From assembly GCA_031216915.1 (NCBI GenBank), contig CM062289.1, forward strand, positions 446,548,910-446,612,909: a stretch of DNA of 64,000 bases, in the 5' to 3' direction. Shown piece by piece: positions 21,562-31,653 of the stretch (the stretch's first letter is position 1; each line of letters starts with the position of its first letter). Origin of the DNA: Pictodentalium vernedei (taxonomy: Eukaryota; Mollusca; Scaphopoda; Dentaliida; Dentaliidae). The notes beneath the pieces are model-generated. The model worked only from the letters and a program-made list of their open reading frames with translations, had not been told where the DNA came from and searched no databases. The position numbers and the translations under genes are program-made.

Positions 21562-24500
21562 GTTAAAAAATTTATAGTAATTTCTATATTTTTTATACTT
21601 ACCAATGACCCAGACATAGCTGGTGCTAACTCTTAAAATATAGGGCCAAACACAAATTTTGCCCCCCAATCCCCAAAATTTGCATCTAAAACCAAAGAAA
21701 ACATGTCCTGAATGGCCCTCCACACTTCACCTCTACTGCGCATACGCAGTGTAAAGGAAATTCCGAAATTGGCGCCATTAATCATTCTAATAACCAGTGC
21801 CTGGTAAGCGCTATGTACTCAGCGGGGAGGCAAGAGTTCCCAACTCCTGGGAGGGCCATCCCCGTCTGGGTCATTGGTAAGTATAAAAAATATAGAAATT
21901 ACTATAAATTTTTTAACATTTTTATACTGTACCAATGACCCAGACATAGCTGAATAGTAAAAAGGCTGGAGGCCCAAGGACATAGAGCAAGATGAAATAC
22001 GCTCAATAATATAAAATAGAGTCATCCCCTCTAGGGAAAAAGAAGTAATAGGCCTTACATGTATCTTTCTTATTTATGATAAATTAGAAAGATACAACAC
22101 CTTCCAAAATTGAGCATCATACATCCATGTACTCTATTAATATCCAATATAATCCTTATACTAATAATTTTTAAAGTAAGCCAATAAATAAAGTAAGTCT
22201 AGAGAATAGAGACTCTTATACTCCTTAAAAGCGTCTGAGGATTGCATAATCATGTCCGTTGACATGTGCTATATTCAAAAGCTATACTTTAAAAACTAAG
22301 ACTTGAATGAATTTTAAAACATAAACTTCTCACTAAACAACCATCCCAATAACAGCTCAGAATTACTAACTCCGGAGGAGGTATCCCCTTGTTTTCCTAG
22401 TAAAACAGGTGACCCAAGGGAACACCCTCCCCCCCCCCCCCCCCCTTTTTCTTGCCCTGGGTCAAATAGCCCAGAGCGAAGAGGGCAGCAGAACGGAGTC
22501 ACTGCCGAAACAGACAGCCTACCTAGCTATAGTAGCAACTGTTAAGTGAATGACATTCTGAGCAGTAGATAATAGACCTAACAATAGAGGCCTCCAGAAA
22601 TGGACTCGATATTTCTGAGATAAAAATTCATGAATGTGGATGGCTGAGCGCAATGAGCAGCCTTCAAAAATCTATAATAGCGACACTATTAATATAAGCC
22701 CAAGATGTAGAAGAACTCTTACTTCATGAGCCGAAATCTTAAGCACAACTGCTGAGTCAATGATATACCATAAGCAGTACCGATAGTTAATTGAATCCAT
22801 TAGCAATAGAATGGAGCGTAACGTCCTTCTATTAGGCATCGAAGACAGAAGAAGCTTACGCCCGTAGTAATAAACAGATATCTGTTTATAAATACATAAA
22901 CTCTAACCGGACAGAGTAAAGGCCCATGCCCGTACGAAGACGGAAGGACCTTAATAACAATAGGTTCCGGATATTAATTAGGAGCCTAACTCTTATGCAA
23001 AAATCCAACCTAAATAGTAAAGGAAGTAGTGATTCCGAAACTACGAAAGTGAAAATCATCCACCGATAGTGCATGAAACTCACTGACTCTTCAGTAAAAG
23101 AGAAGCCAACAGAATTACTGTCTAAATGGTCAGAATTTGAAAACTACTGTTTCCAGAGGCTCAAATGATTACTTAGCTAAATAAGAACCGAAGTTAAATT
23201 CCATATAGGAATTTAATCTAATGATTCTAAGTCTATTTATCAAAGAATATTTCCAGTCTTTAACCACGCCGTCTAGATGCATATGAAGTCTCGGTATGCC
23301 CTGCTCTGCCAAAATAAATTATTCGTATAAATGGTAAAACGGCAGAAATGAGCATTCCTACAGTAAGAAATCGCGTCCAAAGCTCGTCCAGTACAATGCT
23401 TACAATGCAATACGGACCACACAATGGAATACGTGAAGGTTGCGACCTTGCGGGTTGTGATAAAGATGACACGATTTACCCAGCGAAAAAAGATCCTCAC
23501 ACTGAGGAAGATTTCGCGTTAAGTCCCACAGTAGACATCAGAGTAAATTACCCACGGTCTCTGTGAAGACAGAGATGCTATCAACAGAAATGTATTGTGG
23601 TTGTTTATCTTAGCAATACCTGCTGAAACAACAGCGCCGGAGGATACGCGTATCCTATCATTCCGTCCTATTAGATCAATAGAGCGTAAACAACATTAGC
23701 TCAGAGATCCGGACAAGCCAACACATACGTCTGCAATTGATTAGCAAACTGTGTCGTAAATAAAATATCATTGGGCGCTCCCATAGATAGCAAATCTGAT
23801 TGAATACTTGTTTGCTGAGAGTCCATTCTGACGGCAACAAGCGACCCCTAAGTGAACGGGAGTCCGGTAAAACAATCAGACGACCCGGAATATGACGGAC
23901 CGAAACAGAACTTGGTGTACTATAACCAACAGACGGATTCTTTCCATTAAATTGAATAATGGAAACGAATGAGTGCCTCCCTGGTTCCAGAGATACGCCA
24001 CTACTGTCAAATTAACGGACAGGATTTGGACATGCGTTTCTGAATAATGTTCATGCAATGACATAAAGCAAGCCTAAAAAACATTATTCCGCGGAAGATA
24101 ATTGCTTGCTTAGAGACTGCGGAACCCAAAGACCCTTCCACTTCGAATCCGTTGGGTTCAATATTATATCCCAATCTGTTTGACTGGCAACCATCATAAC
24201 TATAACACTCGGATCCGGCAACTGCAGTGGCACTCTCTGAGTCAACCACCGAATGTTTGCCCCAGTCTGAATCGCTTGTAACACTAGATAGACAAGAGAA
24301 CGTGTAAATCGAGCAATTCATGGATTGCTGAAAAGTTGCCATCGAAGAGAGGCTTCTCCGAGAACGAAGCGACTCTGAGAGAGTTCTTCACCTTACTATC
24401 CACGCGCGTGGATGTAGCTAGGGCTGCGTCACGTCTAACCAACTCCAATCAGTCACTGAAGGGCGGAGTTATTCGTGAACAAAATACTGCCCTCAAAAGA

Positions 24501-27427
24501 AATCACATTGAGAATAATATCCCGTAAATCTTTTCTTGAAGACGTAATGATAACACCTCAGTAAGGTGGATTACGTATGATAAAGCGTCTAAGTTAAGTC
24601 TACTAGACATCATTGTCGTTTCCAACATTGTGGTTGGAAAAGACATAGACGGCGAAAAAGAATATTTCCAGTCTTTAACCACGCCGTCTAGACGCATATG
24701 AACTCTCGGTATGCCCTGCTCTCCAAAATAAATTATTCGTATAAATGATAAAACGGCAGAAATGAGCATTGCGGACAAGAAACTAAACTATCATGCTTGG
24801 TAGCAGGCTTATATGCATATATAGCGTCGAAAAATAAAACACATGTTGTAATGACATTATTGGACTGTGTCGGTAAGTCAGGGACAATGTCCCCGAACCG
24901 ATCCAAAATTCCGTGTCCAATGACGCTATAAGTCTCTTATCCAACATCGCAGCAATGTAGTCCGAAATAACAATCACTGGAAGATAATGCCAGAAGATAT
25001 GAATGGCAGCTTCCGATGCTACGAAAGGGAAAACTCGAAATCTTTCGAATCCCTTTCGCCATCCTGTCGGACCCTATAAAGCATTCGGTCGTCCGTACCT
25101 GATGCAACCGCGGACCGCACCGACCCAGTGCCGTCAGATAATTCCTGATTCGAGTAAGAAACTGTCGATTGCTGGGATGCTGCGAAACAACTGTGCTAAC
25201 TCGGATAGCACGTCCGTCACTGAGGCCTGAGGAGAAGCGGTCCTACAATGCATTGCCGCTGGAAGCTTCGTGATCATTACCCCGTGCATACTACCAATAT
25301 GCGAGCGAACGGAGTGTATAGGCCTCGTGTCCCTTGGCTACCGGATGGCGTGACCTATTCGCCGTGGAATCACTGAATGACGAAACTGATCGGATACTCA
25401 AGGTCACGTAGCCAATGTGCGGTCGTGTGCCCTGCTGTGAGGATGAGGAAGCATTATCGACAGTCTCTCGGACTGTCAATATAACGGAGCGTCCCGACCG
25501 ACAGACATATTCTCCGAATGTAAAATATCTGAACCACAACATGCGGTCCCCTATGTTGTTGGACGAGAGAGGAACCTCTCTCGCTCACAGCCTGGACGGA
25601 CCTGGACAAGCCAGGAACCGGACTAACAGGCTTCCTCCGATCTGTCCTCAATCCGCCGTCACTGGGTGAGTACTAAAGTAATTATAGTGCTCGCATCACC
25701 CAAATCTCCTTCCTAGACCGCAACGGACGAACCCGGCAGCCGAACCATTCAATGAATGTACGCTACACCGGGTGAGCTAGCGAATGTCACTCCGTCGATC
25801 CTACAAGGGATCTCTTAGGCGATAGACATATTCCATGAGCACTTATTGCCGCTAGCTCTTCATTAACTATGACAACAGAGGCACACTTTTGAAAGACATC
25901 TCCGTAACTTTGCGAACAAGAAACCAGAAATGCTTGGTTATAGCAAGCATATAATAATAATATATATAGCGTCGTTCAATAATTCGAAAGTTTGTGTGAC
26001 ATTATTGGACGATGTCGGAACTGAGGGACGATGTCCCTGAACCGAACCAAAAATTTCTAAGTCCACCGACGCTATCAGTTTCTTATCCGGCATCGCAGCA
26101 TTCTGGTCCGACGAAAGAAGCTGTAGAAGATCAAGTCAGATGACATACACAACAGCATATGTTGTTCCGAAAGGGAAAGCTCGAAATCCTCCAAATCCCT
26201 TTCGGACCGTATGAAATTTTCGGACGTCCGTACCCGTTTCCGCGGAGCGTCCCGACCCAGCATCGTCGGATAAAAAATTATGCGACAGATTCAGTTGATG
26301 CTGGGATGCTGCGATAAACTGTGCTATTTAGGAAAGCACGTCCGTTCCCGAGGCCTGTGCAGTAGCGGTCTTACGATGCATTGCCGCCGGAAGCTCCGTG
26401 TACGTTGACTCCCGCACACTTTCCTATGCGAACGTCCGGAGTCTGCAGGCCTCGTGTCCCTGGCTACCGGATGGTGTGACCTGGTCGCCGATGATTCTCT
26501 GACTGGCGAAGCTGACTGGATATCCAAGGTCACGTAGCCAAGAGCGGTCGTGTGCGCTACCATGAGAATGAGGAAGCCTTATTGACAGTCTACTCCGGAC
26601 TGACTATATGTCGGAGCGTCCCGAGCGACGGACGTATGCTCCGAATGCGAAACATTTAGTACCACAACATCTGGGGCCAGATGTTGTTGTACGAGAGAGG
26701 GGCCTCTCTCGCTCGCTGTCCGGATGGACCAGAACGAGCTAAGAACCGGACTAAAAGGCTTCCTCCGTTCTCCCTCTAATCTGCTGTCACTGGGTGTGCA
26801 TTTGGTTGATTTATAGTGCTCGCATCACCCCAAAACTCCTTCTAGACCGCAATGGACGAACCCGGCTGCCGAACCATTCGATGAATGGACGCTACACCGG
26901 GCGAGCTAGCGGACGTCAAAGGCCGTCGAACCTACTAGGGTACTCTTAGGCAATTGGCGTATTTACATGAGCACTTTTCCGCTAGCCCTTCATTAATTGT
27001 GACGACGGAGGCACACTGTTGGAAGACATCACAGATACATCACCCTAATCTTGATCGTCTGAAATAGAAATTGATAAAGTAGAGTGACCCTGCGGGGAAA
27101 GGACCGGAGTGTCCAATTCCCCACTAACATACCGTGACATACGCTTCCCATGTTGTCATCGAAATCATACGATACAGAACAGGAGTTAATGCGAGTACAC
27201 TGACCACATATAGAATGATTATAAAAGTCAGAGGAAGACTTCCTCTTATTACAATTGATCAAAATCCTTTCAATGTGAAAAGAAAACAAGTCCTGGTACT
27301 CGCACCAACCCCTGGCAATCAAAATACATAATAATAATATGATCCATTAATATAGAAAAAATAATTGAAATCAAAATATTTTGAAAAAGTTAAAAAATTT
27401 ATAGTAATTTATATATTTTTTATACTT

Positions 27428-27616
27428 ACCAATGACCCAGACTTAGCTGGTGCTAACTCCACAAAAACCAGGGCCAAACACAAATTTTGCCCCCCAATCC
27501 CCAAAATTTGCATCCAAAACAAAAAGAAATCATGTCCTAAAGGACCTCCATAGTACGACTCTACTGCGCATGCGCAGTGACGCAGTCGTCCCGAAATTGG
27601 CGCCAAATATCATTCT
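27428..27616. repeat. Left inverted terminal repeat of DIRS copy 1
   Basis: 189 bp, identical to the reverse complement of 34319-34507. It carries CTGCGCATGCGCAG at about 27563-27576 and TTGGCGCC at 27598-27605. The outermost bases of the two ends differ (…TATACTTACC against …TATACTGTACC), as known for DIRS-1-type elements. Confidence 0.92.
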
Positions 27617-27690
27617 TACTGGCAGTGCCTGGTCAGCGCTATGTACTCAGCGGGGAGGCAAGAGTTCCCAACTCAGGGAGGGCCATCCCC

Positions 27691-27777
27691 GTCTGGGTCA
27701 TTGGTAAGTATAAAAAATATATAAATTACTATAAATTTTTTAACATTTTTATACTGTACCAATGACCCAGACTTAGC
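27691..27777. other. Internal complementary region (ICR) of DIRS copy 1
   Basis: 27691-27744 is the reverse complement of the element's left end, and 27745-27777 is the reverse complement of its right end, meeting at TTTTTTAAC|ATTTTTATAC. In DIRS-1-type elements this region is thought to template completion and joining of the ends into a circle before integration. Equivalent regions: 7577-7667 (joint 7630/7631), 21864-21950 (21917/21918), 39262-39350 (near 39314) and 55811-55897 (55864/55865). Confidence 0.9.
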
Positions 27778-28381
27778 TGAATAGTAAACAGGCTGGAGGG
27801 CCTAGGACATAGAGGAAAATCCAATAAGCTCAATTATAAAATAAAGTGGTAACCCCTTAAGGAGAAAAGGAGTATTAGGCTTTACATGTATCTTTCTTAT
27901 TTAATATTTAAATTAGAAAGATACACTACCCTTAATAATTGAGCACAATAACATTCATGTTCTCTATTAACATCCAGTATAACCTTTATACTAATTATTT
28001 TTAAAACAAGCCAATAAATAAAGTAGTCCAGAGAATTGAGACTCTTTATAATCATTTAAAAGTGTCCGAGTATTGTATATTAAAGCCCGTTTGACACTTG
28101 ACATATACAAATGCTTCACACCGAGCTACACTTTAAAAATAAGACATGAATGAAATTAAACATTAATATTACACTTTAAAACCATCCCGGAAGCGACTCA
28201 GAAATACTGTCTTGGAGGAGGCATTCCCTTGCTTTTCACTATAAAGCAGGTGACCTAAGGGAACACCCGCCCCCCCCCCCCCCCTTCCCCTTGCCCTGGG
28301 TCAAATAGCCCAGAGCGAAGAGGGCAGCCGGACGGAGTCACTGCCGGAACAGAAAGCCTGCATAACTATAGTTGCAACTGT

Positions 28382-31270
28382 TTAGTGGACGACATTCTGA
28401 GCAACAGATAACGGACCTAAACAATGCAGGTCTCCAGAAATGGACTCAATATTTCTGAGATAAAAATTAGTAAATGTGGATGGCTGAGACCAATAAGCAG
28501 CCTTCATTAAATCTGTAATAGCAACACTATTAGCATAAGCCCAGGAAGTAGAAAGAGCTCTTACTTCATGAGCAGAAATCTTAAGCACAGACTGCTGAGA
28601 AGAAGATAAATCTTCATACGCAGTACGGATAGTTAACTGAATCCATCTAGCAATAGAATGGACTGAAATGTCCTTTCTATTAGGCATCAAAGACAGAAAG
28701 AAACGTTTCCGTCCCTTTCTGATGAACTGAGATCTCTGTTTATAGATACGTAGTGCTCTAACAGGACAGAGTAAAGGCCTACGCCCGTCTGAAGACGGAA
28801 GAGCCTTAATAACAATAGGTTCCGGATATTTATTAGGAGCCTGATTCTTAGCTAAAAAACCGACATTAGTAGTGAAGGTGATAGTGTTCCCAACACTACG
28901 ATAATGAGAATCATCCACCGATAGTGCATGAAGCTCACTGACTCTTCTGGCAGAAGAGAAAGCTAAGAGAAAAGCTGTCTTATAAGATAAGAATTTGAAA
29001 TCTACTGTCCCAAGAGGTTCAAATGGCTTTTCCTTCAATTTAAGGAGAACCCAAGCTAAATTCCACTTAGGAATTAATCTAAGAGTTCTGGGTCTATTTA
29101 TCGAAAAGTTTCTAACCAATTTCGATAAAGAGACATTAGATCCAATTTGTAAACTATCATGATGTGCATAGGTATCAGATAACATAGATCTATAACCCTT
29201 TATAGTAACCGGTTGCAGTTTGATTTCGTCAAACAAGTATACTAGAAAGTTAGCAATGTCTGGTATAGAGGGATCAAATATATCAACAGAACGATCCCTA
29301 CACCAACGACGGAAAACCTTCCACTTAGCCGCATAGTTTAGCGAAGAGGAGGTCCTCCTACAGTTAGAAATCGCGTCCACTGCTCGTCCTATAAAGTGCT
29401 TGCCATGCAAGAAGGACCGCACAACGGAAAAACGTGAAGGTTGAGACCTTGCGGGTTGTGATGCAGTTGGCGCGATTTCCCCTGCCAAAGAAGATCCTCT
29501 CGTGGAGGGAGCTTCCGCGGTAGGTCCCACAACAGACACCTGAGTAGATTTATCCACGGTCTCTGTGGCGACAGAGATGCTACCAACAGAATCTTGCATT
29601 GAGATTGTTTTATCTTTAGCAATACTTGTTGAATTAACGGCGCTGGAGGATACGCATATCCTATCATTCCGTCCCAAGGGATCGATAGAGCGTCTACTGC
29701 AAATGCTCTTGGATCCGGACACGGGGACACATACGTCTGCAACTGATTGTTGAGATGTGTCGCAAATAAGTCTATCATTGGCCGTTCCCATTGGTAGCAA
29801 ATCTGATTGAATACTTGTTTGTTGAGAGTCCACTCCGACGGCAACAAGCGACCCTTTCGAGAAAGGGAGTCTGCTAGCACATTCAGACGACCCGGTATGT
29901 GACGGACCGAAAGAAGAACGTGATGTTCCAACGCAAACAGAAGGATTCTTTCCGTTAGATTGAACAACGGAACTGAATGAGTGCCTCCCTGATTCCGTAT
30001 ATACGCCACTACTGTCGTATTGTCGGATAGGATTTGGACATGAGCATCGTGAATAATGTCCATCCAGTGACGTAACGCAAGCCAAATTGACATCATTTCC
30101 TTGATGTTTATGTGCTTGCACAGGAATTGCGGATCCCAAAGACCCTGGCATCTCGAATCCGTTGGGATTAATGATGCACCCCAACCTGTTTGACTGGCAT
30201 CCGTCATAATGGTAAAACTCGGATCCGGCAACTGCAGCGGAACTCCTTGAGTTAACCACTGAATGTTTGCCCAAGTCTGAATCTCTTGTTTCACTTGATC
30301 TGACAAGAGAACGTCTACATCGAGCGAATGAATTTTCACACTCCAATTCTGAGTCAGGAAAATTTGAAGAGGCCGTGTGCGTAGCCGTCCCATCGGAATG
30401 AGATCCGCAGCGGCTCCGCACAGACCTATCAGTCTCATAAATTCTCTCGCTGTGACTTTGTCTGTATTTAGACAATAGCGAGCGTAACAACTGACTAATT
30501 TCGCTCTGGTTAACGGCAGACGAACGAGATTGTTGTGCGTCTCGAAGCTCATTCCCAGATGAGTGAATGACTTGGACGGCACCAGATCCGACTTCTCCTC
30601 GTTTACTATGAAACCGAGACGTCGGAGCAATAGAAGAAGATTCTGAACATCGTTCTGAAGCGTTAACTCGTTGCCGTACCTCTGAAGAATGTCGTCCAGG
30701 TAGGCCGACGTTACCGCAGACGAATGAGCTCGGAAGTAGATCATTACCGAGTTCATTACCCGAGTGAAAGCCCAGGGTGCTAGATTCAATCCGAAGCACA
30801 TGGCCCGGAACTGATACACCACTCCTAGGACTGCGAAGCGTAGATACTTTCGGAATGTCGGATGTACCATGACGTGAAAGTACGCATCTTTGAGATCTAT
30901 GCTCGTTGCATAATCGTTCACCCGAATACTCGCTCTGACCGATCGAATCGTCTCCATATAAAACTTCGGAGCGATGATCAGCTTGTTTATCCAGCTCAAA
31001 TCTATGACTGGACGGAACGAGCCGTCTGGTTTCGGAACCAGAAACAGATGGCTGTAGAATCCCAGCGATTCCTGGTTTTCTACGACCTCTACCGCGTTCT
31101 TCATTAAAAGAGACTGCACCTCTGATAGCAGAGCATCTCTTTTCTGAGGGTTTGACGGAAGATGAGTCCACTTTGGACTTCGAGTTAATGGAGGCTTTCG
31201 TTTGAAGGATATCTTTAGACCTTCCGAAGTCACTCCTCTCACCCACGGGTCGTCCGTAATCGACGCCCAC
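28382..31270 (-). CDS. DIRS copy 1: tyrosine recombinase frame
   Basis: A 962-codon open frame. The recombinase domain is in the last ~330 residues (about 28400-29400): an N-terminal SAM-like part, then RRVSEL with the first catalytic arginine, AHEVRALS with the H-x2-R motif, and FYLRNI with the likely nucleophilic tyrosine. The enzyme integrates the circular DNA copy by recombination, without the DDE integrase used by LTR elements. The first ~620 codons lie over the reverse transcriptase frame in another register, are serine/arginine-rich and resemble nothing, so the real protein probably starts well inside this frame. Such overlap is usual in the family. Confidence 0.85.
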   Translation of the reverse strand: MGVDYGRPVGERSDFGRSKDILQTKASINSKSKVDSSSVKPSEKRCSAIRGAVSFNEERGRGRRKPGIAGILQPSVSGSETRRLVPSSHRFELDKQADHRSEVLYGDDSIGQSEYSGERLCNEHRSQRCVLSRHGTSDIPKVSTLRSPRSGVSVPGHVLRIESSTLGFHSGNELGNDLLPSSFVCGNVGLPGRHSSEVRQRVNASERCSESSSIAPTSRFHSKRGEVGSGAVQVIHSSGNELRDAQQSRSSAVNQSEISQLLRSLLSKYRQSHSERIYETDRSVRSRCGSHSDGTATHTASSNFPDSELECENSFARCRRSLVRSSETRDSDLGKHSVVNSRSSAAVAGSEFYHYDGCQSNRLGCIINPNGFEMPGSLGSAIPVQAHKHQGNDVNLACVTSLDGHYSRCSCPNPIRQYDSSGVYTESGRHSFSSVVQSNGKNPSVCVGTSRSSFGPSHTGSSECASRLPFSKGSLVAVGVDSQQTSIQSDLLPMGTANDRLICDTSQQSVADVCVPVSGSKSICSRRSIDPLGRNDRICVSSSAVNSTSIAKDKTISMQDSVGSISVATETVDKSTQVSVVGPTAEAPSTRGSSLAGEIAPTASQPARSQPSRFSVVRSFLHGKHFIGRAVDAISNCRRTSSSLNYAAKWKVFRRWCRDRSVDIFDPSIPDIANFLVYLFDEIKLQPVTIKGYRSMLSDTYAHHDSLQIGSNVSLSKLVRNFSINRPRTLRLIPKWNLAWVLLKLKEKPFEPLGTVDFKFLSYKTAFLLAFSSARRVSELHALSVDDSHYRSVGNTITFTTNVGFLAKNQAPNKYPEPIVIKALPSSDGRRPLLCPVRALRIYKQRSQFIRKGRKRFFLSLMPNRKDISVHSIARWIQLTIRTAYEDLSSSQQSVLKISAHEVRALSTSWAYANSVAITDLMKAAYWSQPSTFTNFYLRNIESISGDLHCLGPLSVAQNVVH

Positions 31271-31653
31271 TCTTGAGAAAAACTCGACAACCTTCCGCCA
31301 ACCGGAACGCGATAGAGGTTTGAGCCATCACCTCCTGGATCTGCGAGGCCTGCGGTAGGAGAAACCACGTCTTCCACGACCCGCACCTCGCCTCGTCGAC
31401 CTCGGGGCGTCCGACCGATTGTCCCGGCCTGAAGGACGTCCCGAACGAGAGTCGCTATCCTGACGGTCTCTCGAATAAGAGCTAGAGGACGCACCGGAAC
31501 CTCTATAGGAACCTCTCTTGGGCGGATAAGACCCAGAAGTGCCCGCCTTATTCGTGTCTGCTGAATCCGACCTTTTAGGAGCGGATCTAAACAACAGAGA
31601 ATCACTAGCTTTCTTTTTAATATTATCATAAATAGCGGAAAGCTTGCCGTCAA
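29389..31653 (-). CDS. DIRS copy 1: reverse transcriptase / RNase H frame
   Basis: A 754-codon frame. The reverse transcriptase domain includes FRPVIDLSWIN (about residue 220), SIDLKDAYFHV and the catalytic YLDDIL. It is followed by an RNase H region (TDASQTGWG..., LSDNTTVVAYIRNQGG) and the conserved DIRS tail (RPMIDLFATHLNNQL... YAYPPAPLIQQVL). This enzyme copies the element RNA into DNA. It overlaps the gag-like frame by ~325 bases and the recombinase frame by ~1.9 kb. How the second and third frames are reached (frameshift, splicing or re-initiation) cannot be read from the sequence. Confidence 0.92.
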   Translation of the reverse strand: MTASFPLFMIILKRKLVILCCLDPLLKGRIQQTRIRRALLGLIRPREVPIEVPVRPLALIRETVRIATLVRDVLQAGTIGRTPRGRRGEVRVVEDVVSPTAGLADPGGDGSNLYRVPVGGRLSSFSQEWASITDDPWVRGVTSEGLKISFKRKPPLTRSPKWTHLPSNPQKRDALLSEVQSLLMKNAVEVVENQESLGFYSHLFLVPKPDGSFRPVIDLSWINKLIIAPKFYMETIRSVRASIRVNDYATSIDLKDAYFHVMVHPTFRKYLRFAVLGVVYQFRAMCFGLNLAPWAFTRVMNSVMIYFRAHSSAVTSAYLDDILQRYGNELTLQNDVQNLLLLLRRLGFIVNEEKSDLVPSKSFTHLGMSFETHNNLVRLPLTRAKLVSCYARYCLNTDKVTAREFMRLIGLCGAAADLIPMGRLRTRPLQIFLTQNWSVKIHSLDVDVLLSDQVKQEIQTWANIQWLTQGVPLQLPDPSFTIMTDASQTGWGASLIPTDSRCQGLWDPQFLCKHINIKEMMSIWLALRHWMDIIHDAHVQILSDNTTVVAYIRNQGGTHSVPLFNLTERILLFALEHHVLLSVRHIPGRLNVLADSLSRKGRLLPSEWTLNKQVFNQICYQWERPMIDLFATHLNNQLQTYVSPCPDPRAFAVDALSIPWDGMIGYAYPPAPLIQQVLLKIKQSQCKILLVASLSPQRPWINLLRCLLWDLPRKLPPREDLLWQGKSRQLHHNPQGLNLHVFPLCGPSCMASTL

